A DNA stretch of 6,005 bases, from the NCBI GenBank assembly GCA_019418525.1, contig DYBS01000145.1, forward strand, positions 1 to 6,005. The letters run 5' to 3'. This stretch comes from Clostridiales bacterium (GTDB lineage: Bacteria > Bacillota > Clostridia > Oscillospirales > Oscillospiraceae). Below the pieces are notes generated by a model. The model was not told where the DNA came from. It saw nothing but the letters and a program-made list of their open reading frames with translations, and did no database searches. Both the position numbers and the translations under genes were made by a program. Below, piece by piece: positions 1 through 5,414 of this stretch. Positions within the stretch are counted from its first letter, which is position 1. The number at the start of each line of letters is the position of its first letter.

Positions 1-882
1 ATCTCGTCCCCCTCCTACGACCCTCTGGACCCGCCGGTCATCGAGGACGGGGACGAGCGGTACGACGGCGTATACCTCAACCGCTTCCTCTCCGGTACCT
101 TCGTGCCCGGCTCCATCTTCAAGACCGTCACCCTCACGGCGGCCATCGAAAACCTGCCCAGGCTCTTTGACCGCACCTTTACCTGTACCGGCTCCACCCA
201 GGTGGGGGGCGAGGCCATCACCTGCCCCTACGCCCACGGGGAGATGGACATCTACGGGGCTTTTGCCAACTCCTGCAACGGCGTCTTCGGCCAGCTGGCC
301 GTGGAGCTGGGGGGAGACACCCTCAGCAAGTATGTGGAGAAGGCCGGGCTCACCAGCCGCTATAATGTGAGCGGCCTCAAGTCGGCGGCCGGGTCCTTCG
401 ACGTCACCGGCGCCACTGATAACGGCCTGGGCTGGGCCGGTGTGGGCCAGGGCAATGACATGGTCAACCCCTGCGCCATGATGGTGTGGATGGGGGCGGT
501 GGCTTCCGGCGGCAAGGCCGCGGTGCCCCGTATCCTCCTGAAGACCGAGACGGCCAGTGGTCTGCCCTCTTCCTTCCAGTTCACCCACCGCACCGGTACC
601 CTCATCGACAGTACCACCGCCTCGACCCTGGCCCAGATGATGGCCAACAACGTCCAAGAGACCTATGGCGCCGGCCGTTTCCCCAACATGGACATCTGTG
701 CCAAGTCGGGCACCGGTGAAGTGGGGAGCGGCAAGGCCCCCAACGCCTGGTTCGCCGGATTTCTCCGCAACGAGGACGCCCCCTATGCCTTCATCGTTCT
801 GGTGGAGGAGGGCGGCAGCGGCGCCGATGTGGCCGGAACCGTGGCTGCTAAGGTGCTGGACGCCTTGGTCAACGGTTATTAA
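1..882 (+). CDS. Class B penicillin-binding protein (D,D-transpeptidase), C-terminal part
   Basis: This is the transpeptidase domain of a monofunctional PBP, which cross-links peptidoglycan stem peptides on the outer face of the membrane. The frame is open from base 1, so the N-terminus (membrane anchor and dimerisation region) lies outside the window; 293 residues are visible. The three penicillin-binding motifs occur in order: SxxK as PGSIFK, with the nucleophile Ser at 112-114 and Lys at 121-123; SxN as SCN at 271-279; and KSGTGE at 703-720 in place of the common KTGTAE. The stretch before the nucleophile (SSPSYDP, then LNRF) and the HGEMD-FANSCNGVF segment resemble PbpA/SpoVD-type PBPs of Firmicutes and Actinobacteria. 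Which one (elongation, division or sporulation) cannot be told from this fragment, so no symbol is given. The stop codon abuts the terminator hairpin, so this is the last gene of its transcript. No frameshift is seen. Confidence 0.95.
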   Translation: MSSPSYDPLDPPVIEDGDERYDGVYLNRFLSGTFVPGSIFKTVTLTAAIENLPRLFDRTFTCTGSTQVGGEAITCPYAHGEMDIYGAFANSCNGVFGQLAVELGGDTLSKYVEKAGLTSRYNVSGLKSAAGSFDVTGATDNGLGWAGVGQGNDMVNPCAMMVWMGAVASGGKAAVPRILLKTETASGLPSSFQFTHRTGTLIDSTTASTLAQMMANNVQETYGAGRFPNMDICAKSGTGEVGSGKAPNAWFAGFLRNEDAPYAFIVLVEEGGSGADVAGTVAAKVLDALVNGY

Positions 883-921
883 AAAAAGTCCCCCGCCGAA
901 TTTTTCGGCGGGGGACTTTTT
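883..921. terminator. Bidirectional rho-independent terminator
   Basis: A perfect 18-bp inverted repeat (883-900 with 904-921) has a 3-nt TTT loop. Its core is GTCCCCCGCCGAA, and its ends are an A run on one side and a T run on the other. Read on either strand it gives a GC-rich stem followed by U residues. It sits directly after the PBP stop codon and 5 nt beyond the stop codon of the convergent glycosyltransferase gene, so it most likely ends both transcripts. Confidence 0.93.
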
Positions 922-926
922 GGTAG

Positions 927-2204
927 TTACTTCTGGGGGCTGAGCTGACGGCGGTCGCCGTGATAAATGGGCTTCCACTCCACTTTCTTCACCAGCGCCG
1001 CGATGGAGATGGGCACATAGGTGAACATAAAGATGGGGAAGGAGAACATGTACGCGATCTTGTGCAGCGTAGGCACATGGATCTGCTTCCACTCGGTGAG
1101 GGTGGTGGCCACACCGAAGAGGAACAGGCACAGGTAGAAGTTGACCACGGCCATACCGATGAACTCTACGGTGGTGTCGATCACCTGGTTGGCGATGTAG
1201 GCCGGTTCGCCCAGGCAGGCCACCAGAATGATGGCGTTGAAGAGGATGCCCAGCAGGGTGAGGAACATGCCGGGGGCCACCGTCATGAGCATGTCATAGC
1301 AGGAGAAGCCCCGGCGTCCACCCTTGAAGCAGCCGCGGATGAGCTCCATACCGTACTTGAAGTCCACCTGATAGAAACCCTTGGACCAGCGCAGCCGCTG
1401 ATCCCAGGACTGGCGGAAGGTGACGGGCTGCTCGTCGTAGATGACAGCCTTCTCGCAGTAGCCGATGGTGCGGCCCTGAATGGCGGTGTTGACGGAGAAC
1501 TCGATATCCTCGGTCAGCAGGTGATAGGGCCAGCCGCCATTCTCGCGGATGATATCGGCCGAGATAAGAAAGCCGGTGCCAGAGACGTGGCAGCTGGTGC
1601 CCAGTGCCATACGGGGGGAGTTGAGGAACCGGGCCTCCCGCAGGAACCACAGGCCGTAGCCGGCGGAGATCCAGTTCTCACCAAAGTTCTTGGAGTTACG
1701 GTAGCAGGTGATGGCGGCGTACTTGCCGCTGTCAAAGGTGTTGTTCATCTCCTTGACAAAATTGGGGTCCACGTGGTTATCTGCGTCGAAGATGAAATAG
1801 CCGTCGTACACGTCCCGCTCCTCGGCGTGGAGGCGGCGGAAGAGATAGTCCAGGGCGTAGCCCTTGCCCACCTGGGACTTGTTGAAGCGCTGATAGACAA
1901 AGGCGCCGGCGGCCTTGGCCACCTGGGCGGTATTGTCGGTGCAGTTGTCGGCCACCACATACACATCCAGCAGCTCGCTGGGGTAGTTCTGGGCCTTTAG
2001 ACTATGTATGAGTTCCGCGATGACATTAGATTCATTCCGTGCCGAGATCACTGCGGCAAAGCGGTGCTGCGTCTTGGCCTGGGGAGTGGGCTTGCTCCAT
2101 TTACGCTGGATCAGGCCGATGCAGAGGTAGACCAGCTGATAGAAATAGGCCAGGGTCAGGACCACTGCGATGATAAGATTAAACGTAGTGACAAAGTGAA
2201 GCAT
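927..2204 (-). CDS. Membrane-bound processive-type family 2 glycosyltransferase
   Basis: The predicted enzyme transfers sugars from a nucleotide-sugar donor to a growing polymer or glycolipid at the cytoplasmic face of the membrane. Numbered from the ATG at 2210 (427 aa), it has a hydrophobic segment at about 10-34, then a GT-A domain with VISARNE (54-60), DNC (88-90), the metal-binding DAD (142-144), the catalytic-base motif TED (233-235) and QRLRW (271-275, the QxxRW signature of cellulose, chitin and hyaluronan synthase-like enzymes). Hydrophobic stretches follow at about 308-332, 346-370 and 386-407. No PilZ domain is present. I chose the ATG at 2204 because GAGG lies 7 nt before it; the ATG at 2210 leaves only 1 nt, and an in-frame stop lies just upstream. 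Donor and product are unknown. The gene appears to stand alone: it converges on the PBP, shares its terminator, and has its own promoter candidate upstream. Confidence 0.93.
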   Translation of the reverse strand: MLHFVTTFNLIIAVVLTLAYFYQLVYLCIGLIQRKWSKPTPQAKTQHRFAAVISARNESNVIAELIHSLKAQNYPSELLDVYVVADNCTDNTAQVAKAAGAFVYQRFNKSQVGKGYALDYLFRRLHAEERDVYDGYFIFDADNHVDPNFVKEMNNTFDSGKYAAITCYRNSKNFGENWISAGYGLWFLREARFLNSPRMALGTSCHVSGTGFLISADIIRENGGWPYHLLTEDIEFSVNTAIQGRTIGYCEKAVIYDEQPVTFRQSWDQRLRWSKGFYQVDFKYGMELIRGCFKGGRRGFSCYDMLMTVAPGMFLTLLGILFNAIILVACLGEPAYIANQVIDTTVEFIGMAVVNFYLCLFLFGVATTLTEWKQIHVPTLHKIAYMFSFPIFMFTYVPISIAALVKKVEWKPIYHGDRRQLSPQK

Positions 2205-2266
2205 ATCCATACCTCATTCTTCACGGGGTAGTTCCCGTCATCCAGTTGATTTTCTTCCGATGACAT

Positions 2267-2294
2267 ATGATAGCACCTTCTCAAAAGATTACAA
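2267..2294 (-). promoter_or_regulatory. Candidate promoter for the glycosyltransferase gene
   Basis: On the minus strand, TTGTAA (2294-2289) is followed after 16 nt by TATCAT (2272-2267), which is preceded by TG to form an extended -10 (TGCTATCAT). Transcription would begin near 2260, giving a leader of about 55 nt with GAGG at 2215-2212 as ribosome binding site. The -10 matches 5 of 6 consensus bases and the -35 matches 4 of 6. CATATGTC in the same place also vaguely resembles a sporulation sigma -10, which leaves some doubt about the sigma factor. Confidence 0.5.
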
Positions 2295-2341
2295 GTCCTT
2301 TTCAAAGTAATTAAGAAATTGTTAATAAACTAGATAAAGTT

Positions 2342-2371
2342 TTGACAGAAACTACCTTCAAATTTTATAAA
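2342..2371 (+). promoter_or_regulatory. Sigma-A-type promoter reading antisense to spoIIR
   Basis: TTGACA (2342-2347) is a perfect -35. It is followed by TTATAA at 17 nt (2365-2370), or equally TATAAA at 18 nt (2366-2371). Transcription would start near 2378 and run rightward, opposite both neighbouring genes and into the 3' end of spoIIR. No open reading frame with a ribosome binding site lies downstream on this strand before 3262. AT-rich DNA yields promoter look-alikes by chance, so activity is uncertain despite the good match. Confidence 0.45.
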
Positions 2372-2458
2372 GGACGAGATAAAAGTCTCCAAATACCTGT
2401 ACAAAAAGTCATATGCATGTTGTTTGACTGGGAAAAATAGAGAGGATATTAATAAAAC

Positions 2459-3094
2459 TCAGGCTCCCTCCCAGCGTCGCCGGATGCCCTCCACCACCTC
2501 TATAAGTTTGAACTTGAGGACATACTCCGGCTCCTCGCCGGTGACCAGGGCCACCTGGGCGGCATCCAGGCCGTCCAATACGGCGGCAGGCTCTGCCGGC
2601 TCGCTCACCGCACCCAGGCACAGAGGCGGAAAGACCACACACCACCAGTTCTGACCGGCTCCCTCCCCGATGACCAGGCGCAAGGCGGTGTAGGCACCGG
2701 CGGGGAGGGAGAGGTCTCCATAGTCCTTGGTGGGGAACCAGGCGCCCTCCTCCAGAGAGGCGGTCACCGGATAGGTATAGCCCGCTGCCGCCACCGTTTC
2801 GGCTCCCACCTGGGCCAGCTCCGGCAGGGAGGCGGCCAGGATGTCCAGGGCCTCCTCCCGGGTGGCATCGGCGGGGAGCAGGGTCCGGGCCTCCTCCAAT
2901 ACCGCGTCCCGGACCTGGAGCTTGAGGGCCTGGTCGGCGTCGGTGTCGGAGTTGGCCAGTACATGGAGCCGGAGCACTCGATCCGCCAGATCGGTCTGCT
3001 CCCGGTCCAGACAGGCGCACAGCAGGGCGGACAGGGCCAGAAGGGCCAGTGCCAGGACGGCCTGCCAGCGGCGAAGAGTATGATTTGCAGTCAT
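2459..3094 (-). CDS. spoIIR: Stage II sporulation protein R
   Basis: SpoIIR is made in the forespore and exported to the intermembrane space, where it activates the SpoIIGA protease in the mother-cell membrane. SpoIIGA then converts pro-sigma-E to active sigma-E. The 211-aa product has a positively charged start (LRRW), a hydrophobic export segment at about 11-27, then family landmarks: LRLHVLANSD (41-50) continuing into an ALKLQVRDAV-type helix, WFPTKDYG (119-126), LPAGAYTALR (130-139), and GEGAGQNWWCVVFPPLC (143-159). These match the Bacillus subtilis protein closely in order and content. The C-terminal VLKFKLIEVVEGI-type segment is also usual for the family, and the length is normal. The start ATG at 3094 is preceded by GGTGAT with a 5-nt gap, which pairs with the 16S rRNA tail beyond the usual core. 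A forespore-type promoter candidate lies at 3129-3158. Cys26 and Cys28 follow the hydrophobic segment but make a poor lipobox. Confidence 0.95.
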   Translation of the reverse strand: MTANHTLRRWQAVLALALLALSALLCACLDREQTDLADRVLRLHVLANSDTDADQALKLQVRDAVLEEARTLLPADATREEALDILAASLPELAQVGAETVAAAGYTYPVTASLEEGAWFPTKDYGDLSLPAGAYTALRLVIGEGAGQNWWCVVFPPLCLGAVSEPAEPAAVLDGLDAAQVALVTGEEPEYVLKFKLIEVVEGIRRRWEGA

Positions 3095-3128
3095 GGGGAA
3101 TCACCCGCACTTTCCTATGTAGTACCTG

Positions 3129-3158
3129 GAGTATGCCCGCCGCCGGGGCCCCTCATAC
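3129..3158 (-). promoter_or_regulatory. Putative forespore (sigma-F/sigma-G-type) promoter of spoIIR
   Basis: On the minus strand, GTATG (3158-3154) is followed after exactly 18 nt by CATACTC (3135-3129). Against the published B. subtilis sigma-G form GHATR-N18-CATNHTA, only the last base differs. Sigma-F and sigma-G promoters overlap in sequence, and spoIIR is known as a sigma-F gene in Bacillus. A start about 7 nt downstream would give a leader of roughly 28 nt that retains the GGTGAT ribosome binding site. The two boxes also form an inverted repeat (GTATG/CATAC), so a protein-binding site is another reading. Confidence 0.45.
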
Positions 3159-3171
3159 CTCCCGCTTTCCC

Positions 3172-3200
3172 TTGCAATTTAAAGTGGGATTGTATATAAT
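3172..3200 (+). promoter_or_regulatory. Sigma-A promoter of the methyltransferase-formyltransferase operon
   Basis: TTGCAA (3172-3177, 5 of 6 consensus bases by position except the fourth-to-sixth ACA reading as CAA, so 4 of 6 strictly) is followed after 17 nt by a perfect TATAAT (3195-3200). Transcription would begin near 3207, leaving a leader of about 55 nt before the ATG at 3262. It sits back to back with the spoIIR promoter candidate. Confidence 0.75.
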
Positions 3201-3212
3201 GTCTGCTGAATA

Positions 3213-3226
3213 GCCGCCCGGGCGGC
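3213..3226. repeat. Perfect 14-bp palindrome in the operon leader
   Basis: GCCGCCCGGGCGGC is self-complementary and lies just after the predicted transcription start, about 20 nt before the Shine-Dalgarno sequence. It could fold as a short leader hairpin or be an operator. No T tract follows, so it is not an intrinsic terminator. Confidence 0.55.
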
Positions 3227-3244
3227 GGCGGTTCTGATTTGATT

Positions 3245-3251
3245 AAGGAGG
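3245..3251 (+). promoter_or_regulatory. Strong Shine-Dalgarno site for the methyltransferase gene
   Basis: AAGGAGG lies 10 nt before the ATG at 3262 and fixes this start. The spacer is slightly long. The N-terminal LLLDGATGSELLRRG motif begins within ten residues of this start, which also fits. Confidence 0.85.
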
Positions 3252-3261
3252 AATTCCATCC

Positions 3262-4500
3262 ATGAACGATATCCCATTGCCCTTGCTGCTGGACGGCGCC
3301 ACGGGCAGCGAGCTGCTCCGCCGGGGTATGCCGGCGGGGGTCTGTACCGAGCGCTGGGTGCTGGAGCACCCCCAGGTGCTCCAGGAGCTCCAGCGGGACT
3401 ACGTGGCGGCGGGTGCTGACGTGGTGCTGGCCCCCACCTTCGGGGCCAACGCCGCCCGGCTGGAGGAGCAGGGTATTTCGGGCAAAGTGGCGGAGTACAA
3501 CACCCGCCTGGTGGAGCTCTCCCGGGAGGCCGTGGAGGGGAAGGCGCTGGTGGCCGGAGATCTGGGGCCCACCGGCCGGTCTATCCCGCCCTTTGGGGAT
3601 TTCTCCTTTGAAATGCTGGTGGCGGTGTACACCGAGCAGGCCATGGCCCTGGAGCTGGCGGGGGTGGACCTCTTCGTGGTAGAGACGGCGGTCTCTATGC
3701 CGGAGGCCCGGGCCGCCGTGCTGGCCGTGCGCAGCGTGTCGGATAAGCCGGTGTTGGTCTCCTTCACCTGTGATGAGGATGGCCGTACCCCCTCGGGCAC
3801 CGACGTGCTGGCCGCCCTCATCGTCATGCAGGGCATGGGGGCCGCCGCCTTCGGCCTCAACTGCGGCGAGGGGCCCGAGGCGCTGGCGGAGCAGATCGCC
3901 CGCCTGACCCCTTACGCCACCATCCCCCTGCTGGCCAAGCCCAGCGCCGGGCTGCCCCGGATGGAGAGCGGCAAGGCGGTGTATCCGGTGTCGCCGGAAG
4001 AGCTGGCCGGTCTGGTCCCAGCCCTGGCCAAGGCCGGGGTGCGCGTCTTTGGCGGCTGCTGCGGCGCGGGGCCGGAGCATCTGGCCGCGCTGCGCAAGGC
4101 GGTGGACCGGGTGGATTTCACCTCCTTCCCGCCGGTGGAGCACGACCCCGACGTGATCCCCTGTGCCAGCGAGACCGAGGCGCGCTTTATCACCCCCGAT
4201 GTAGACGTGGGAGAGGGCATCGAGTGCACCTCCGACCTGATGGAGGACATCCTGGAGGCGGAGGAGGAGTCCCCCCAGGGAGCGCTGAAGATCGAGATTC
4301 TGGAGGAGGACGACCTACTCCTTTTTGCCGAGCACCAGTATGTTATCAAGGACGCCCTGTGCCTGTCCACCGATGTGCCGGAGCTGCTGGAGGGGGCTTT
4401 GCGGGCCTTTCAGGGCCGGGCCTTCTGGGACGGCACCGAGGAGCTGGACGATGCGTTTCTGGAGGAGATGCGCCGGCGCTACGGGCTCATCCTGCTGTAA
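3262..4500 (+). CDS. Homocysteine S-methyltransferase-domain protein with atypical C-terminal tail
   Basis: The first ~285 of 412 residues form the Hcy (homocysteine-binding, zinc) barrel found in MetH, MmuM and betaine-homocysteine methyltransferase, which methylates homocysteine to methionine. Visible marks are LLLDGATGSEL (8-18), DVVLAPTFGAN (53-63), GDLGPTG (99-105), DLFVVET (136-142) and the three expected zinc cysteines: Cys201 in GLNCG and Cys266-Cys267 in GGCCG. The enzyme is cytoplasmic. The tail (about 290-412) has an acidic linker and then LCLSTDVPELLEGALRAFQGRA (367-387, described here by its ends only as LCLSTD and FQGRA), which resembles the strand-helix of the MetH pterin barrel (LCIDSS...LEAALKAYPGR). 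The rest of that barrel and any B12 domain are absent. The methyl donor is therefore unclear: a partner corrinoid or folate protein encoded elsewhere, or S-methylmethionine. It is the first gene of an operon; its TAA overlaps the next gene's ribosome binding site. Confidence 0.92.
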   Translation: MNDIPLPLLLDGATGSELLRRGMPAGVCTERWVLEHPQVLQELQRDYVAAGADVVLAPTFGANAARLEEQGISGKVAEYNTRLVELSREAVEGKALVAGDLGPTGRSIPPFGDFSFEMLVAVYTEQAMALELAGVDLFVVETAVSMPEARAAVLAVRSVSDKPVLVSFTCDEDGRTPSGTDVLAALIVMQGMGAAAFGLNCGEGPEALAEQIARLTPYATIPLLAKPSAGLPRMESGKAVYPVSPEELAGLVPALAKAGVRVFGGCCGAGPEHLAALRKAVDRVDFTSFPPVEHDPDVIPCASETEARFITPDVDVGEGIECTSDLMEDILEAEEESPQGALKIEILEEDDLLLFAEHQYVIKDALCLSTDVPELLEGALRAFQGRAFWDGTEELDDAFLEEMRRRYGLILL

Positions 4501-4512
4501 GGAGGGAGCGGT

Positions 4513-5331
4513 ATGAAGATTGCCTACGCGGGCTTTGACCTGCTCTATCCCTGCCTGGAGGCCCTGGAAGAGGCGGGGTGTACCGTGATGAAGGTGTTCA
4601 CCTATCCCACCGACAACGACTACGAGTTCAACCGCCAGGTGGTGGCCTTTGCCGAGGAGCGGCATATTCCCTGGACGGACAAGCGTATTACACGGGAGGA
4701 TCTGGAAAACCTGGCCTCCGCCGGGTGCGAGGCCCTGTTCTCCGCGGGATACATCTACCGCATCCCGGCGGACACCTCCCTGCGGTGCGTCAACGTCCAC
4801 CCGGCCCTGCTGCCGGCGGGCCGGGGGCCCTGGCCCATGCCCTGCACTATTTTAAAGGATCTCACCGAGAGCGGTATTACCCTCCACAAGGTGGTGCACG
4901 ACTTGGACGCCGGGGATATCCTGCTCCAGGAGGCCTTCCCGGTGACCCACGAGGACGATCTGGAGACCATGACGGACACCATCCGTACCTTGGCCCCCAA
5001 GCTGGTGAAGGCCTGTGTGGCCGATTTCGACCGACTGTGGGCCAACGCTGTGCCCCAGAATGGCGGGGAGTATTGGCCGGAGCCTAGTGATGAGGAGCGG
5101 ACTATTACCCCCGACGACAGCGCCGAGCGGGCGGACCGGGTGGTGCGGGCCTTCGCCGGGTACGGTTGCCTGTTCCGTACGGAAACGGAGACCATCACTG
5201 TGGTGCGGGGGGAGGTGCGTCCCGACTGCCACGCCGGAGAGCCCGGGAAGCGGCGTGTGGAGGGAGGCGTACTGATGTACGCCCTGCGCGGCGGATGGCT
5301 GCGCGTGTTTGAGAGCAGGAGCGTCTTGTAA
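4513..5331 (+). CDS. Formyltransferase-family protein (Fmt/sugar formyltransferase fold), substrate unknown
   Basis: The protein (272 aa) has the formyl-transferase N-terminal fold, which moves a formyl group from 10-formyltetrahydrofolate to an amine. The catalytic triad of the family is present: Asn94 and His96 in VNVHPALLP and Asp132 in LDAGDILLQ, with RGPWP after the LLP loop and GITLHKV before the Asp. The C-terminal ~80 residues (from about YWPEPSDEERTI) look like a compact version of the post-catalytic region of Fmt and sugar N-formyltransferases. At 272 residues it is shorter than typical Fmt (about 310), and def is not adjacent, so initiator-tRNA formylation is not the best guess; a nucleotide sugar or another amine is possible. 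AAGGAGG at 4499-4505, 7 nt before the ATG and overlapping the upstream stop, implies translational coupling to the homocysteine methyltransferase. The terminator at 5339-5372 ends the unit. Confidence 0.88.
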   Translation: MKIAYAGFDLLYPCLEALEEAGCTVMKVFTYPTDNDYEFNRQVVAFAEERHIPWTDKRITREDLENLASAGCEALFSAGYIYRIPADTSLRCVNVHPALLPAGRGPWPMPCTILKDLTESGITLHKVVHDLDAGDILLQEAFPVTHEDDLETMTDTIRTLAPKLVKACVADFDRLWANAVPQNGGEYWPEPSDEERTITPDDSAERADRVVRAFAGYGCLFRTETETITVVRGEVRPDCHAGEPGKRRVEGGVLMYALRGGWLRVFESRSVL

Positions 5332-5338
5332 AAGTACA

Positions 5339-5372
5339 AGAAGGGAGCGGGCCGGGCAGTCCGCTCCCTTTT
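5339..5372 (+). terminator. Rho-independent terminator of the two-gene operon
   Basis: AAGGGAGCGG (5341-5350) pairs perfectly with CCGCTCCCTT (5361-5370) around a 10-nt loop, and the stem can extend by A-T and G-T pairs at the base. Only four T (5369-5372) follow, so termination may be incomplete. It begins 7 nt after the formyltransferase stop codon. Confidence 0.8.
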
Positions 5373-5414
5373 GATATCCGGTGCGCCGTGGGCACAGAAA
5401 GGGGAGTATATCGC

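Larger units (their letters stand above)
2205..2458. other. AT-rich intergenic region between the glycosyltransferase gene and spoIIR
   Basis: This 254-bp stretch holds no credible gene. Counting G+C in 2281-2400 gives 32 of 120 bases, far below the flanking genes. It contains the glycosyltransferase promoter candidate (minus strand) and a sigma-A-like promoter reading rightward (2342-2371). Downstream of spoIIR there is only a weak hairpin candidate: a 5-bp stem AGTCA/TGACT at 2407-2429 with a 13-nt loop, followed on the minus strand by five T. Transcripts from spoIIR may therefore read through toward the glycosyltransferase gene. I see no recognisable riboswitch. Confidence 0.7.

Noticed and set aside
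960..2000. Long open frame (346 codons) on the plus strand
   Set aside because: It lies wholly antisense to the glycosyltransferase, is rich in His, Gly, Asp and Val with no domain, and reflects the codon bias of the real gene.
2156..2266. 36-codon minus-strand upstream ORF (MSSEENQLDDG...) overlapping the glycosyltransferase start
   Set aside because: It has a fair AAGG site 9 nt before its ATG, but that site and the ATG overlap the predicted -10 box, so the ATG would lie upstream of the transcript start. It has no recognisable family.
2402..2432. Possible terminator for spoIIR on the minus strand
   Set aside because: The stem is only 5 bp (AGTCA/TGACT) with a 13-nt loop; the T5 run alone is not convincing in AT-rich DNA.
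3010..3022. Lipoprotein signal in SpoIIR (Cys28)
   Set aside because: The residues before Cys28 are L-C-A, which only partly fit a lipobox, and family members are known as secreted rather than lipidated proteins.
2409..3110. Alternative minus-strand frame overlapping spoIIR
   Set aside because: Its Gly/Pro/Arg-rich translation is low complexity, while the overlapping frame encodes unmistakable SpoIIR motifs.
3200..3261. SAM riboswitch or T-box upstream of the methyltransferase
   Set aside because: The predicted leader is only about 55 nt and shows none of the conserved elements; it is too short for either.
3115..4143. Long open frame (342 codons) on the minus strand
   Set aside because: It is antisense to the methyltransferase and crosses the divergent promoter region; its composition is Gln/His/Arg/Gly-rich, as expected of a shadow frame.
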